Origin: Alphaproteobacteria bacterium
GTDB lineage: Bacteria; Pseudomonadota; Alphaproteobacteria; Micropepsales; Micropepsaceae
Direction of reading: 5' to 3'
Length of the DNA: 64,000 nt
Assembly: GCA_016783965.1 (NCBI GenBank)
Contig: JADHVO010000008.1
Coordinates: 269,463-333,462, forward strand
The notes beneath the pieces are model-generated. The model was not told the DNA's origin, made no database searches, and saw nothing but the letters and a program-made list of their open reading frames with translations. Shown in pieces: positions 33,198-41,951 of the stretch. Positions within the stretch are counted from its first letter, which is position 1. The number at the start of each line of letters is the position of its first letter. Position numbers and translations under genes: made by a program.

Positions 33198-34370
33198 ATG
33201 ACCATCAAACTCAAGAACGGCATCTTTCTCGCGCCCTTTCATCCGGTCGATGAAGATCCGACGCTCTGCCTTCACCGCGATCTCGAACTGCTCGAACATC
33301 TCGATCGTCTCGGTTACGAAGAGGCCTGGGTCGGTGAGCATCACTCCGCCGGGTACGAGATCATCGCGTCGCCCGAAGTGTTCATCGCCGCCGCCGCGGA
33401 GCGCACCAAGCGCATCATGCTGGGCTCCGGCGTGATCTCACTGCCGTATCACAACCCGCTGATGGCGGCGAACCGCGTGATCCAGCTCGATCACCAGACG
33501 CGCGGCCGATTCATGTTCGGCGTCGGCCCGGGCCTCTTGCCGTCGGACGCCTTCGCCATGGGCATCGATCCGTCCACGCAGCGCGACCGCATGGTCGAAG
33601 CGATCGAAGTGATCCTGCGTCTCTTCAAGGGCGAGCGCGTCACGCACAAATCCGACTGGTTCACGTTGGTTGACGCCACTTGCCAGCTGCGTCCCTACAC
33701 CTGGCCGCATCCCGAGATCGCGGTTGCCTCTTCGGTCACACCGTCGGGTGGCAAGCTCGCGGGCAAGCACGGCTTCGGCATGCTCTGCGTCGCGGCCACG
33801 CAGGAAGGCGGCTATGACGCGCTGGGCATCAACTGGAAGATCGCCAACGAAGTCGCGGCCGAGAACGGCAAGGCCATGGATCCTGCGCGTCTGCGCCTCG
33901 TCGGCCCCGTGCACATCGCCGAGACGCGTCAGGAAGCCTATGACAACGTCAAGTTCGGCCTCGAGAAGTGGCAGAGCTATTTTAGCGGCATCAGTGCCGT
34001 CGCCGGCCGCGAGGCCACGCAGGGGATGTCAGTCGAGGACCAGGTGAAGAGCGGTGCGCTCGTTATCGGCACGCCCGACGACGCCATCGCTCAGATCCGC
34101 CGGCTCCAGGCCAAGCAGGGCGAGTTCGGAGTGTTCCTCCAGCTCGCGCACAACTGGGCGAACTTCGAGAACACCAAGAAGAGCTATGAGCTGTGGCAAC
34201 GCCACGTGACTCCGGTGATCAACAAGGCGAACGAAGCACGCGAGACCGCCTTCGACTGGGCGCGCGACAACAAGGAGCGCTTCATCGGCGCCGCGATGGG
34301 TGCCGCGATGCAGACCATCCAGAAGCACCACGAAGAACAGGCCAAGAAGGCGACCAAGGCGGCGGAGTAG
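33198..34370 (+). CDS. LLM-class flavin-dependent monooxygenase
   Basis: 390 residues, ATG 33198 with GGGGAG upstream. It has the luciferase-like TIM barrel: EEAWVGEHHSAGYEI, LGSGVISLPYHNPLMAANR, DHQTRGRFMFGVGPG and the helical insertion. The C-terminal 60 residues are strongly charged and amphipathic (ANEARETAFDWARDNKERF, HHEEQAKKATKAAE), longer than usual and perhaps a membrane- or partner-contact tail. It uses FMNH2 (or F420) and O2 on an unknown substrate. A strong hairpin terminator follows. Confidence 0.9.
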   Translation: MTIKLKNGIFLAPFHPVDEDPTLCLHRDLELLEHLDRLGYEEAWVGEHHSAGYEIIASPEVFIAAAAERTKRIMLGSGVISLPYHNPLMAANRVIQLDHQTRGRFMFGVGPGLLPSDAFAMGIDPSTQRDRMVEAIEVILRLFKGERVTHKSDWFTLVDATCQLRPYTWPHPEIAVASSVTPSGGKLAGKHGFGMLCVAATQEGGYDALGINWKIANEVAAENGKAMDPARLRLVGPVHIAETRQEAYDNVKFGLEKWQSYFSGISAVAGREATQGMSVEDQVKSGALVIGTPDDAIAQIRRLQAKQGEFGVFLQLAHNWANFENTKKSYELWQRHVTPVINKANEARETAFDWARDNKERFIGAAMGAAMQTIQKHHEEQAKKATKAAE

Positions 34371-34397
34371 CGCCCGCGCGCGCAACGCACAAGCGCG

Positions 34398-34429
34398 GGG
34401 AGGTGTCATGCAAACTGATGACACCTCCC
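34398..34429 (+). terminator. hairpin terminator after the LLM gene
   Basis: A perfect 12-bp stem, GGGAGGTGTCAT with ATGACACCTCCC, closes an 8-base loop 28 bp after the stop codon. The T tract behind it is weak (TGCTGCGTTT), so it may also act as an mRNA-stabilising 3' end. Confidence 0.7.
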
Positions 34430-34457
34430 TGCTGCGTTTCCGGCTATGCTCGCCGGC

Positions 34458-34889
34458 ATGAACCCGCATCGCATCGTCGGCGGCTGTCATTGCGGCAACA
34501 TCTCATTCGTGTTCGACGCGTCCGCGCCGCTGGAACAGCTCGGACTGCGCGCCTGCCAATGCACCTTCTGCCGGTCGCACGGGGCGCGCACGACCTCCGA
34601 TCCGAACGGAACCTTTGCCATCACTGTCCGCGATGATGCGAAGCTCCAGCGCTACCGCTTCGGCCTCAACACCGCCGACTTTCTGATCTGCCGCGAATGC
34701 GGCGCCTTCATCGGCGCGTTGATGGAGGAAGCGGGCAGACGCTTCATCACCGTCAACGCCAACACCTTCCAGCCGCCACCGGCCTACGAAATTCCCGGCG
34801 TGGCGTACGATTTCGGCGGCGAGAACGTCTCCGGCCGCACCGCCCGCCGCGCCGCCAGATGGACGCCGGTTACGGAGTTCCGCATATGA
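34458..34889 (+). CDS. GFA-family (DUF636) zinc protein
   Basis: 143 residues from ATG 34458 (ATG 34446 is an alternative; neither has a clear ribosome-binding site). Zinc ligands follow the GFA/CENP-V pattern: GGCHCGNISF, CQCTFCRSHG and CRECGAFIG. Relatives bind glutathione adducts or act as centromere-like proteins, but most members have no known reaction. Its stop overlaps the next start (ATGA), coupling it to a cysteine hydrolase. Confidence 0.85.
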   Translation: MNPHRIVGGCHCGNISFVFDASAPLEQLGLRACQCTFCRSHGARTTSDPNGTFAITVRDDAKLQRYRFGLNTADFLICRECGAFIGALMEEAGRRFITVNANTFQPPPAYEIPGVAYDFGGENVSGRTARRAARWTPVTEFRI

Positions 34890-35413
34890 GCAAGGCTCTC
34901 GTCATCATCGATGTCCAGAAGGGCATGTGGGCACCCGGCTTCGCGCCCTACGACGACGAGGGTGTCCTCGCGCGCATCGCCGGTCTCATCGCCAAGGCGC
35001 GCGCCGCGGGTGTGCCCATCATGTATGTGCAGCATCACGGAAAGGACGAACCCAACCATCCGCTCAAACCCGGTCTTCCTGGCTATCCCTTCCATGACGC
35101 CATCGCCCCGCATGCCGGCGATGACGTGACCGTGAAGACGAAGTCCAGCGCCTTCCACCACACCGATCTTGACGCCAAGCTTAGGGCGCGCGGCATCGAT
35201 CATCTCGTGATCACCGGCATGCAGTCGGAGTTCTGCGTCAACTCCGCAATCCGCGGCGCCTATGAGCGCGACTACAGGATCACGCTTGTTTCCGACGCGC
35301 ATTCGACGGGCGATCTCGGTCCTGCGAAGGCGAAAGACATCATCGCCCTTCAGAACACCATCAGCCGCGACTTTGCGGAAGTGAAACCGGCAAGCGAAAT
35401 CTCGTTCATTTGA
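34886..35413 (+). CDS. isochorismatase-like cysteine hydrolase
   Basis: 175 residues. The catalytic triad is Asp9 (LVIIDVQKGMW), a lysine in VTVKTKSSAF and Cys117 (TGMQSEFCVNSA), with the cis-peptide region before the Cys as in nicotinamidase/isochorismatase enzymes. It hydrolyses an amide or vinyl ether of a small molecule. It overlaps the upstream GFA gene by ATGA, so the two are co-translated. Confidence 0.88.
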   Translation: MSKALVIIDVQKGMWAPGFAPYDDEGVLARIAGLIAKARAAGVPIMYVQHHGKDEPNHPLKPGLPGYPFHDAIAPHAGDDVTVKTKSSAFHHTDLDAKLRARGIDHLVITGMQSEFCVNSAIRGAYERDYRITLVSDAHSTGDLGPAKAKDIIALQNTISRDFAEVKPASEISFI

Positions 35414-35466
35414 CAACTGTCCTGCCGGGCCGCAGCGCGCTATCATCGACCAAACAGGGGGCGCGC

Positions 35467-36360
35467 GTGGAGCAATTGTCCATCGGGGCAACAGTCGCTG
35501 CGACCTACGCCTTCACGTTCCGCCGTTATCTGCGAATTCTCGGCGTCACCTGGTTTCCGTCGGCTCTGACGGCGATCGCCTCCGTGTGGCTCTTCTTTCC
35601 TCTGATGGGCAGGTTTGTTGCCGCCACCGCGGCGCGCAATCCGGCGGTATTGATGGCGAGCGTCGGTCCCCTCTTGCTGGCCGAAGCGCTGGTCCTTCTG
35701 GTTGCGCTCATGATTGGTGTCGGTGTTACCCGGCTCGCGCTTGGCCGGCCGCTGCGCTGGCCGTTTTTCTTCTTCACGCTGGGTGCAGACTTCTGGCGGC
35801 TCCTCCTGGCAGGCGTCCTGCTCGCGCTGCTCATGTTCGTGCTGCTTGTTGTTGCAAGTATCGTGCTGGGCATTGTCGTAGGCTTGCTCACGACTGCAAT
35901 TCCAACCGGTTCGAATCCTGCCGCCAGCGCAACGCGGTTCGCGCCGGTCGTCGTCGGCGGCGTGTACGGCGCGATGCTCTTTCTCATGGTGCGGTTCGGC
36001 ATGCTGCTGCCATCGGTCGTAATTGCGGAACAGCGCTTCGGCCTTGGCCGAAGCTGGGCCGCATCGCGCGGCAATTTTTGGCGCCTGTTGGCTGTGCTGG
36101 TCGCGACGCTGTTGCCGTTCATCATGATTGGCGCACTTCAGGTGGTTCTGTCCCGCGGGATGGCGGTCGCGTCGTCGGAGGCTACGCAGCTGGCCTGGAG
36201 CCAGCATTTCATCGGTCTGTTGAGCGCCTATCCTTACATCTACGTGCCGGCGGTGATTGTCATTTCGCCGATCTACTACGGGTTGTTCTTCGGGTCCGGC
36301 GCCTTCGCCTATCAGGCGCTGGTGCCGACGCAAGGCGCCCAGGTGGCTGATGTCTTCTGA
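35467..36360 (+). CDS. polytopic membrane protein of unknown function
   Basis: 297 residues from GTG 35467, chosen for the AGGGGG eight bases upstream. About six transmembrane segments are visible (for example LLLAEALVLLVALMIGVGV and LLLAGVLLALLMFVLLVVA), with a conserved soluble piece PSVVIAEQRFGLGRSWAAS before segment five. This arrangement resembles the glycerophosphodiester-phosphodiesterase membrane-domain/DUF975-like families, but I cannot name one. It follows the hydrolase gene on the same strand. Confidence 0.7.
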   Translation: MEQLSIGATVAATYAFTFRRYLRILGVTWFPSALTAIASVWLFFPLMGRFVAATAARNPAVLMASVGPLLLAEALVLLVALMIGVGVTRLALGRPLRWPFFFFTLGADFWRLLLAGVLLALLMFVLLVVASIVLGIVVGLLTTAIPTGSNPAASATRFAPVVVGGVYGAMLFLMVRFGMLLPSVVIAEQRFGLGRSWAASRGNFWRLLAVLVATLLPFIMIGALQVVLSRGMAVASSEATQLAWSQHFIGLLSAYPYIYVPAVIVISPIYYGLFFGSGAFAYQALVPTQGAQVADVF

Positions 36361-36431
36361 TCGGCTCAAAAATGCGCCTTGATTGTCACGGAGACCGTGC
36401 CAGAGTCCGGGTTCTTGTCAGGGGGAATTTC

Positions 36432-36821
36432 ATGAAAGCTCGCATCTTCGCGCTGGCGCTCGTGGTCGCCGCCATTCCGGCCGCCGCGCAGGCCATGACC
36501 TACAGCGCCATAGCGCTGTCGGCGTCGACTGGCGCCTATGGCTATGCCTACGACCAGGGAAGCCAGGGCCACGCCAACCGTGTGGCGCTCGACAATTGTG
36601 CAGACCGCGCGGACGGCGCCGATGATTGCCGTATCGTGCAGTGGACTCGCGGCGCTTATTGCGCGGCGCTGGTGCTGCACCACACCGACGGCTCCTCCGT
36701 CGGATGGGGTGCGGGCTCGGCGCGGTACGAGGACGAGGCCAAGGCGATCGCATGGCGTGAGTGCCGGGCAAACAACAACGGCCACTGCGACGAGCTCGCG
36801 GCCACCGTCTGCTCGCACTGA
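36432..36821 (+). CDS. DUF4189-like secreted protein
   Basis: 129 residues; ATG 36432 follows CAGGGGG. A signal peptide (MKARIFALALVVAAIPAAAQ then A) leads to a mature domain with six cysteines and repeated patterns YSAIALSASTGAYGYAYDQG, DNCADRADGADDCRIV, YCAALVLHH and WRECRANNNGHC, matching DUF4189. The role of the family is unknown; small disulfide-bonded periplasmic or secreted protein. It converges with the acyl-CoA synthetase gene four bases away. Confidence 0.8.
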   Translation: MKARIFALALVVAAIPAAAQAMTYSAIALSASTGAYGYAYDQGSQGHANRVALDNCADRADGADDCRIVQWTRGAYCAALVLHHTDGSSVGWGAGSARYEDEAKAIAWRECRANNNGHCDELAATVCSH

Positions 36822-36825
36822 TACG

Positions 36826-38616
36826 TCAGATTTTTTTGCTGCCCGCAATGACGTCGGCGTAATCCGCCGGCGTCAGCGGGACGTACTGACCGCGCGCATG
36901 GTCCAGCCAGTAGAGCGGATCGCGGGTCGCGTCGGGATCGAAACCCTCTTTTACCAAGTCCACCTTGCGCTGTTTGAACGTGCCGGTGATCTCCAGCTCC
37001 GGTAACAGCCTCACGAAGACCGGCTGCGCATACGACGGCAGATTGCGCGCGATCGCAGGTGCCAGCGAGGCGATATCGAAGCCCGAACCGGTCACCAGCG
37101 CTGCCATGCCTGCGCGCCCGTCCTGCCCCGGCACGCCAACGCCATAGACATTCGCTTCCTTCACGCCGGGCACGACACTCAGCGCCTCCGACACTTCGCT
37201 GGTTGCCACATTCTCGCCCTTCCAGCGAAATGTGTCGCCGATACGGTCGACGAAATAGAAATAACCGTCGGCATCGCGCCGCATCAGGTCGCCGGTGCGA
37301 AACCAGCGGTCACCCTTTGCGAACACGTCCGCCAGGACCTTCTTCTGCGTGTCCGACGCCTGGGTGTAGCCGTCGAAGGTCTTGCCCGGTGCGTTGTCGA
37401 TCTTGCCGATGCATTCGCCCACTTCGCCGTCGGCGCATTCGACGCAGCAGCCATCGCTACCGCGGATCGGCTCCTCTTTCTCGACATCGAACTTCACGAT
37501 CCGCGTCGTGAAGATGCCGCGCATGTAGGACGGCACACGCCCAACCGCGCCAGGAGTGCCGTCATAGTTCAGCATCGAAACATTGCCTTCGGTGGCCCCG
37601 TAGAACTCCACGATCTTCGGAATCGCGAAGCGTTCCTGGAAGTTCTTCCAGATCTCGGGTCGCAGCCCGTTGCCGGTGATTGTGCGGATCTTGTGGTCGC
37701 GCTCATATTTCGTGGGCGGCGCGTTCAGCAGATAGCGGCACAATTCGCCGATGTACTGGAAGATCGTTGCGTCATACCGGTGCACGTCCTCCCAGAACTC
37801 GTGCACCGAGAACTTGCGCTTCATGATCACGGCGCCGCCGGTCAGAAGCCCCATTCCGACCGCGCACACGCCGCCCGCCGAATGGTACAGCGGCAGCACG
37901 TTGTAAATGCGGTCGGTTGCCTTGACATTCAGCCCGCCGACGAAGCCGTGCATCATGAACAGCATGCGCAAATGGCTGAAGTTCGACGCCTTCGGCAAGC
38001 CGGTCGTGCCGGATGTGTAGATGTAAAAGGCCTTGTCCTTGCAAGTGATGCCGGTGCGCCAGGCCTTGTCCGCCGGCGCACCGCCTGCTGCAGCGCACGC
38101 CGCATCGAAGTCCGGCAGGCCTGGGCAGGTCCCGCCCGCGCACCACGCGGCGGGCCGTGGCTCGAGCAGCGGCGCGGCTTCCCCATAGGTCGCCGCCAGC
38201 TCTGCACCGACAATCGCCAGCTTCGCGCCGGCTATCGAAATCGAATGCGCCAGCGGTGTGCCGCGCAGATTGGTGTTGATCAGGGCCACGACCGCGCCGG
38301 CCTTCAGCAGCCCCAGCCAGGTCATCACGTATTCCGGCCTGTTCTCCATCAGGAGCGCTACGACATCGCCGCGCATCACGCCGTTACCCTTCGCCCAATG
38401 CGCCACCCGGTCCGCGCCGGCGTTCAGGGCGCGAAAGGTCATCGTCCGGTCGAGAAAATAGAACGCCACCGCGTCGGGTATCTCGCGCGCCCGCGCCTCG
38501 ACCTCGTCGACGATGGTGTGCGGGCTGTCCGGCTTCACCGCGCGCAGGCCGATGAGCGTGCGTGCGATTGCTGCGATATAAGTGGACTCGCGCTTCAGCG
38601 CGGCAGCCAGACCCAT
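36826..38616 (-). CDS. long-chain acyl-CoA synthetase, FATP type
   Basis: 596 residues of the AMP-binding superfamily. The phosphate loop is YIYTSGTTGLPKASNFSH; then EFYGATEGNVSMLNYDG, WFRTGDLMRRDADGYFYFVDR and FRWKGENVATSEVSE mark the adenylation and thioester domains; the C-terminal lysine region is GTFKQRKVDLVKEG. The N-terminal sequence (YFLDRTMTFRALNAGADRVA) and length fit the FATP/very-long-chain branch. It makes acyl-CoA from free acid, ATP and CoA, supplying the acyl-CoA enzymes of this window. Confidence 0.92.
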   Translation of the reverse strand: MGLAAALKRESTYIAAIARTLIGLRAVKPDSPHTIVDEVEARAREIPDAVAFYFLDRTMTFRALNAGADRVAHWAKGNGVMRGDVVALLMENRPEYVMTWLGLLKAGAVVALINTNLRGTPLAHSISIAGAKLAIVGAELAATYGEAAPLLEPRPAAWCAGGTCPGLPDFDAACAAAGGAPADKAWRTGITCKDKAFYIYTSGTTGLPKASNFSHLRMLFMMHGFVGGLNVKATDRIYNVLPLYHSAGGVCAVGMGLLTGGAVIMKRKFSVHEFWEDVHRYDATIFQYIGELCRYLLNAPPTKYERDHKIRTITGNGLRPEIWKNFQERFAIPKIVEFYGATEGNVSMLNYDGTPGAVGRVPSYMRGIFTTRIVKFDVEKEEPIRGSDGCCVECADGEVGECIGKIDNAPGKTFDGYTQASDTQKKVLADVFAKGDRWFRTGDLMRRDADGYFYFVDRIGDTFRWKGENVATSEVSEALSVVPGVKEANVYGVGVPGQDGRAGMAALVTGSGFDIASLAPAIARNLPSYAQPVFVRLLPELEITGTFKQRKVDLVKEGFDPDATRDPLYWLDHARGQYVPLTPADYADVIAGSKKI

Positions 38617-38678
38617 GATGCCCGTGACAGCAATAAACCTTCCAACGCTAGTCTTTCACGGTTAACGATCCGGAAACC

Positions 38679-38897
38679 ATGCCCGAACCGCTCGATCTTC
38701 GCGGCCTTAAGTGCCCGCTTCCTGCGCTGATGACGCGCCGTGCGCTGGCCCGTGCGCCCATTGGTCTAGAGATCGAGGTCACAGCCGATGATCCGATGGC
38801 CGCGGTCGACATCCCGCACATGTGCCACCAGGAAGGCCTCACCGTCGTCAGCCAGGCCAAAGAGGGCCAGGTTATCCGTCTCGTGATCCGTCGTTAG
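38679..38897 (+). CDS. TusA-family sulfur carrier-like protein
   Basis: 72 residues. The TusA/YeeD signature LDLRGLKCPLPALMTRRAL places the sulfur-carrying Cys12 in a C-P-x-P motif; DDPMAAVDIPHMC matches the next helix, and a second cysteine lies there. Such proteins shuttle persulfide sulfur for tRNA thiolation or other sulfur transfer. It diverges from the acyl-CoA synthetase gene. Whether it is the housekeeping TusA or a paralogue cannot be told. Confidence 0.88.
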   Translation: MPEPLDLRGLKCPLPALMTRRALARAPIGLEIEVTADDPMAAVDIPHMCHQEGLTVVSQAKEGQVIRLVIRR

Positions 38898-38901
38898 GGA
38901 G

Positions 38902-39441
38902 CTAGGGCGATGCAGGCGCTGGCGGCATGGCCTTCGGGCCGATATGCGCGATTACATCGGCCGCGTTCAGCGCATGTGGGTCGGCCTTTGCCTGGGCCGG
39001 CGTCAGCATGACGATTTCCGCATAGGCCTCGTATCGTGTGCGCGGGATCGGATTGTCCATCCAGTACGGATCCCATGGGTCGTACAGCCAGCTCCGGTGA
39101 TACCAGCCGAAGCCGCCATGCCAGAACGGTCCCCAATAGGGGTATCCGCCGAATGTGGAGGTGTAGGTCGTCTTCGCTTCGGTATCGCGCTGGTCGAAGG
39201 CGAACCATTCATAGCCCGCATTCTTGGTCACCTCGGCCGCTCGCAGGAGCAGAAAGTTCTCGACGGTTTCGCGCTGCGTCGCCGAATTGCCCTGGAAGGT
39301 GACCCGATACCGATTCCCGGCCAGCTGTTGGTCAGCGTAACCGGTGCCGTGCGGTCCTTCGGCCGGCTGATAGGGCGTTGTCGTGGTGCAAGCCGCCAGC
39401 AGCAGCGCGAGTGTTGTACACGCTAAATAATTGAATTTCAT
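38902..39441 (-). CDS. CC0125/CC1285-family lipoprotein
   Basis: 179 residues from ATG 39441. A lipoprotein signal (MKFNYLACTTLALLLAAC) places the lipidated cysteine at 18, before TTTTPYQPAEG. The mature domain shows GTGYADQQLAGNRYRVTFQGN and NFLLLRAAEVTKNAGYEWF, the hallmark of this alphaproteobacterial family, then an aromatic-rich stretch (YPYWGPFWHGGFGWYHRSWL). It probably sits in the outer membrane; role unknown. It diverges from the TetR gene. Confidence 0.85.
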   Translation of the reverse strand: MKFNYLACTTLALLLAACTTTTPYQPAEGPHGTGYADQQLAGNRYRVTFQGNSATQRETVENFLLLRAAEVTKNAGYEWFAFDQRDTEAKTTYTSTFGGYPYWGPFWHGGFGWYHRSWLYDPWDPYWMDNPIPRTRYEAYAEIVMLTPAQAKADPHALNAADVIAHIGPKAMPPAPASP

Positions 39442-39522
39442 AGAAGTTCTCCGGCCCACTCACGTAACTATTCTACCACATCCCGAGTTCCCGCACGGCT
39501 GTTCTGCATTCTTTGCAGTTTA

Positions 39523-39540
39523 TAACTGACTGTTCAGTTA
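39523..39540. promoter_or_regulatory. palindromic operator for the TetR/ABC exporter operon
   Basis: TAACTGA-CTGT-TCAGTTA is a perfect inverted repeat with 7-bp arms, 13 bp before the TetR start codon and within the divergent gap shared with the lipoprotein gene. Its size and position fit an autoregulatory TetR-family operator. It could also affect the lipoprotein promoter. Confidence 0.7.
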
Positions 39541-39553
39541 GTAATTTTCGGCT

Positions 39554-40204
39554 ATGGACACCGCCCAAACCCCCGAACCACTACGCTGGACGCGCCGCAA
39601 ACAGGCCCGCCCCGGCGAAATCCTCGATGCCGCTATGAAGGTGTTTGCCGAAAAGGGTTTCGCCGCGGCCCGGATGGAGGACATCGCCAAACGCGCCGGC
39701 GTCACCAAGGGAACGATCTACCTCTACTTCGAGAACAAGGAGACGGTGTTCAAGCAGCTGGTTCGCGAGGCGGTCGGCAACACCATCGCCACCGTTACCG
39801 CCGATGTCGCCTCGTACGAGGGTTCGGCCAGGTTTCTCCTGCGCATGGTGCTGACGACCATGAGCACCATGCTGATCGACAGCGACAAGGTTGTGCTGCC
39901 CAAGATCGTCATCGCCGAGAGCGCAAACTTCCCCTGGCTCGCCGATTTCTATCGCTTCGAAGTCATCGAGCGGGGGCTCGGCCTGATCGTTTCCCTCATC
40001 CAGCGCGGCATCGACCGCGGCGAATTCCGCCCGCTGCCGCCCGAACACGTTGCCCGCATCTTCATCGCGCCGATGCTTCTGAGCGCTATCTGGCGTGTGA
40101 CCTTCGCCCATCTCGATCCGCTGCCTTACGACCACAAGGCGCTTATCGCCACGCATCTCGACATCCTTTTCCGCGGCCTTGCGCCCGATGGAGCCGCGCC
40201 ATGA
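39554..40204 (+). CDS. TetR/AcrR-family regulator of the exporter operon
   Basis: 216 residues. The HTH is canonical: MEDIAKRAGVTKGTIYLYFENKE preceded by ILDAAMKVFAEKGFAAAR. The C-terminal domain (RFEVIERGLGLIVSLIQRGI) is of the CecR/YbiH type that controls ybhGFSR exporters. Its stop overlaps the HlyD start (ATGA), so it is the first gene of the operon it probably represses through the palindrome at 39523-39540. Confidence 0.9.
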   Translation: MDTAQTPEPLRWTRRKQARPGEILDAAMKVFAEKGFAAARMEDIAKRAGVTKGTIYLYFENKETVFKQLVREAVGNTIATVTADVASYEGSARFLLRMVLTTMSTMLIDSDKVVLPKIVIAESANFPWLADFYRFEVIERGLGLIVSLIQRGIDRGEFRPLPPEHVARIFIAPMLLSAIWRVTFAHLDPLPYDHKALIATHLDILFRGLAPDGAAP

Positions 40205-41022
40205 AGCGCTTCGCGTCCGTTCTTCTCCTGCTGTTGGCCGCTTGTGGCCAGAACGAGGATCATCCCTGGCTGGGGTATGCCGAGGGCGAGGACGCCTTCA
40301 TTGCCGCGCCGCAGGCCGGCTGGCTGGCGCATGTGAACGTACACCGCGGCGACCAGGTGAAGACCGGCGATGTTCTCTTCACGCTCGACAATTCCAATCA
40401 GACCGCGACCCGCGACCAGGCCGAAGCGGCCATCGCGCTCGCGGAAAAGCAGCGCGCCGCCGCCGAAGCAAATCTTGCGCTGGCGCAGAAAGAGCTCGTG
40501 CGCCAGGCAAACCTGCTGCGCCTCAATGCGGGCACCAAGCAGGCCTATGACGTTGCGAAGGCGAACTACGACGCGAACGTCGCCCAGGTCGGACAGATCG
40601 ACGCCCAGATCGCCAATGCGCGCGCTGGCTTGAGCGGTGCCGCCTACCAGCTCGCCCAACGCGACGTCACATCGCGTACCACCGGCCGCGTCGAAGATGT
40701 CTACTTCCGCACGGGTGAGTACGCACCGGCGATGACGCCGGTCGTCTCCGTGCTGCCGCCCGAAAACGTCTACGTCCGCTTCTTCGTGCCGGAAACCGAG
40801 TTCGCGCATGTGAAGCTCGGCCAGCGCGTCTCCATCAAATGCGACGGCTGCGCCCATAACATCGCTGCAACCGTCACCTTCATTGCCCAACAGGAGGAGT
40901 TCACCCCACCGGTGATCTTCTCCCAGGACAATCGCGCGAAGCTGGTCTTCAAGATCGAAGCCCGCGCCCCGGGCGGCTTGCGTCTCAACCCCGGTCAGCC
41001 GGTTGAAGTGCGGCCGCTCTGA
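40201..41022 (+). CDS. HlyD/YbhG-like membrane-fusion protein, predicted lipoprotein
   Basis: 273 residues. A lipobox (MKRFASVLLLLLAAC) anchors the protein. The biotinyl-lipoyl half (YAEGEDAFIAAPQAGWLAHV, VHRGDQVKTGDVLFTLDN) flanks a coiled-coil hairpin (about 75-150), and a beta-barrel follows. It links the inner-membrane ABC transporter to the outer membrane. Overlaps TetR by ATGA and the ATPase gene by TGATG. Confidence 0.9.
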   Translation: MKRFASVLLLLLAACGQNEDHPWLGYAEGEDAFIAAPQAGWLAHVNVHRGDQVKTGDVLFTLDNSNQTATRDQAEAAIALAEKQRAAAEANLALAQKELVRQANLLRLNAGTKQAYDVAKANYDANVAQVGQIDAQIANARAGLSGAAYQLAQRDVTSRTTGRVEDVYFRTGEYAPAMTPVVSVLPPENVYVRFFVPETEFAHVKLGQRVSIKCDGCAHNIAATVTFIAQQEEFTPPVIFSQDNRAKLVFKIEARAPGGLRLNPGQPVEVRPL

Positions 41023-41951
41023 TGTCCAACGGCGAACTCGCCATCGATGTCCACGGCCTGACCAAGCGCTTCGGCACCAAGGTCGCGGTCAACCGCGCCG
41101 ACATCCAGGTGCCGGTCGGGGAGGTCTGGGGCTTCCTTGGCCCCAACGGCTCGGGCAAGACCACAACCATCCGCATGCTCTGCGGCCTGCTGCGTGCCGA
41201 CGAAGGCAGCGGCACCGTGCTCGGTTTCGATTTCCGCGCACAGCCCGAACAGATCAAGCGCGAGGTCGGCTACATGACGCAGAGGTTCTCCTTCTGGGAG
41301 GACCTTTCCATCCGAGAGAACCTCGAATTCGTCGCCCGCGTCTACGGCCTGCCGAACGTGAAGGAAGTCGTCACCGCGCAAATCGAACGGCTGGGCCTAA
41401 TCAAGCGGCAGGACCAGCTTGCGGGTGATCTCTCCGGCGGCTGGAAACAGCGCCTTGCGCTTGCCGCCTGCATGCTGCACCAGCCGAAGATGCTGTTGCT
41501 CGACGAACCAACCGCCGGCGTCGATCCGAAGGCGCGCCGCGATTTTTGGGACGAGATCCACCGCCTCTCCGACGAAGGCCTCACCGTCCTCGTCTCGACA
41601 CACTACATGGACGAAGCCGAACGCTGCGACCGCATCGTCTATATCAACCTCGGCGACATCGTCGCGCGCGGCACGGTTGCCGGCGTCATCGAGCAATCCG
41701 GCCTGCACACCTTCGTGGTGCAAGGCGAGGGCGCACGCGCTCTCGCGCCACAGCTCCACGGAAAGCCCGGCGTCGACTTTGTGGCGTTCTTCGGCGCCGC
41801 GCTGCATGTCAGCGGTAGGGACCCAGCCAAGCTCAAGGCCGCTCTCGAGCCCTTCGCGCAGCAAAAGGGCCTCACGATCCAAGAATCGAAACCCAGCCTT
41901 GAAGACGTCTTCATCCAGCTCCAGGAAAAGGGCAGGGGAGCGTACGCATGA
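41022..41951 (+). CDS. ABC transporter ATP-binding protein, YbhF-like
   Basis: 309 residues with one complete nucleotide-binding domain: Walker A GPNGSGKTTT, signature LSGGWKQRLALAA, Walker B MLLLDEPTAGVDP and switch histidine in VLVSTHYMDEAE. E. coli YbhF has two such domains; this one has a single domain plus a 90-residue C-terminal tail. It powers the ABC-2 exporter made with the adjacent permease. Confidence 0.93.
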   Translation: MSNGELAIDVHGLTKRFGTKVAVNRADIQVPVGEVWGFLGPNGSGKTTTIRMLCGLLRADEGSGTVLGFDFRAQPEQIKREVGYMTQRFSFWEDLSIRENLEFVARVYGLPNVKEVVTAQIERLGLIKRQDQLAGDLSGGWKQRLALAACMLHQPKMLLLDEPTAGVDPKARRDFWDEIHRLSDEGLTVLVSTHYMDEAERCDRIVYINLGDIVARGTVAGVIEQSGLHTFVVQGEGARALAPQLHGKPGVDFVAFFGAALHVSGRDPAKLKAALEPFAQQKGLTIQESKPSLEDVFIQLQEKGRGAYA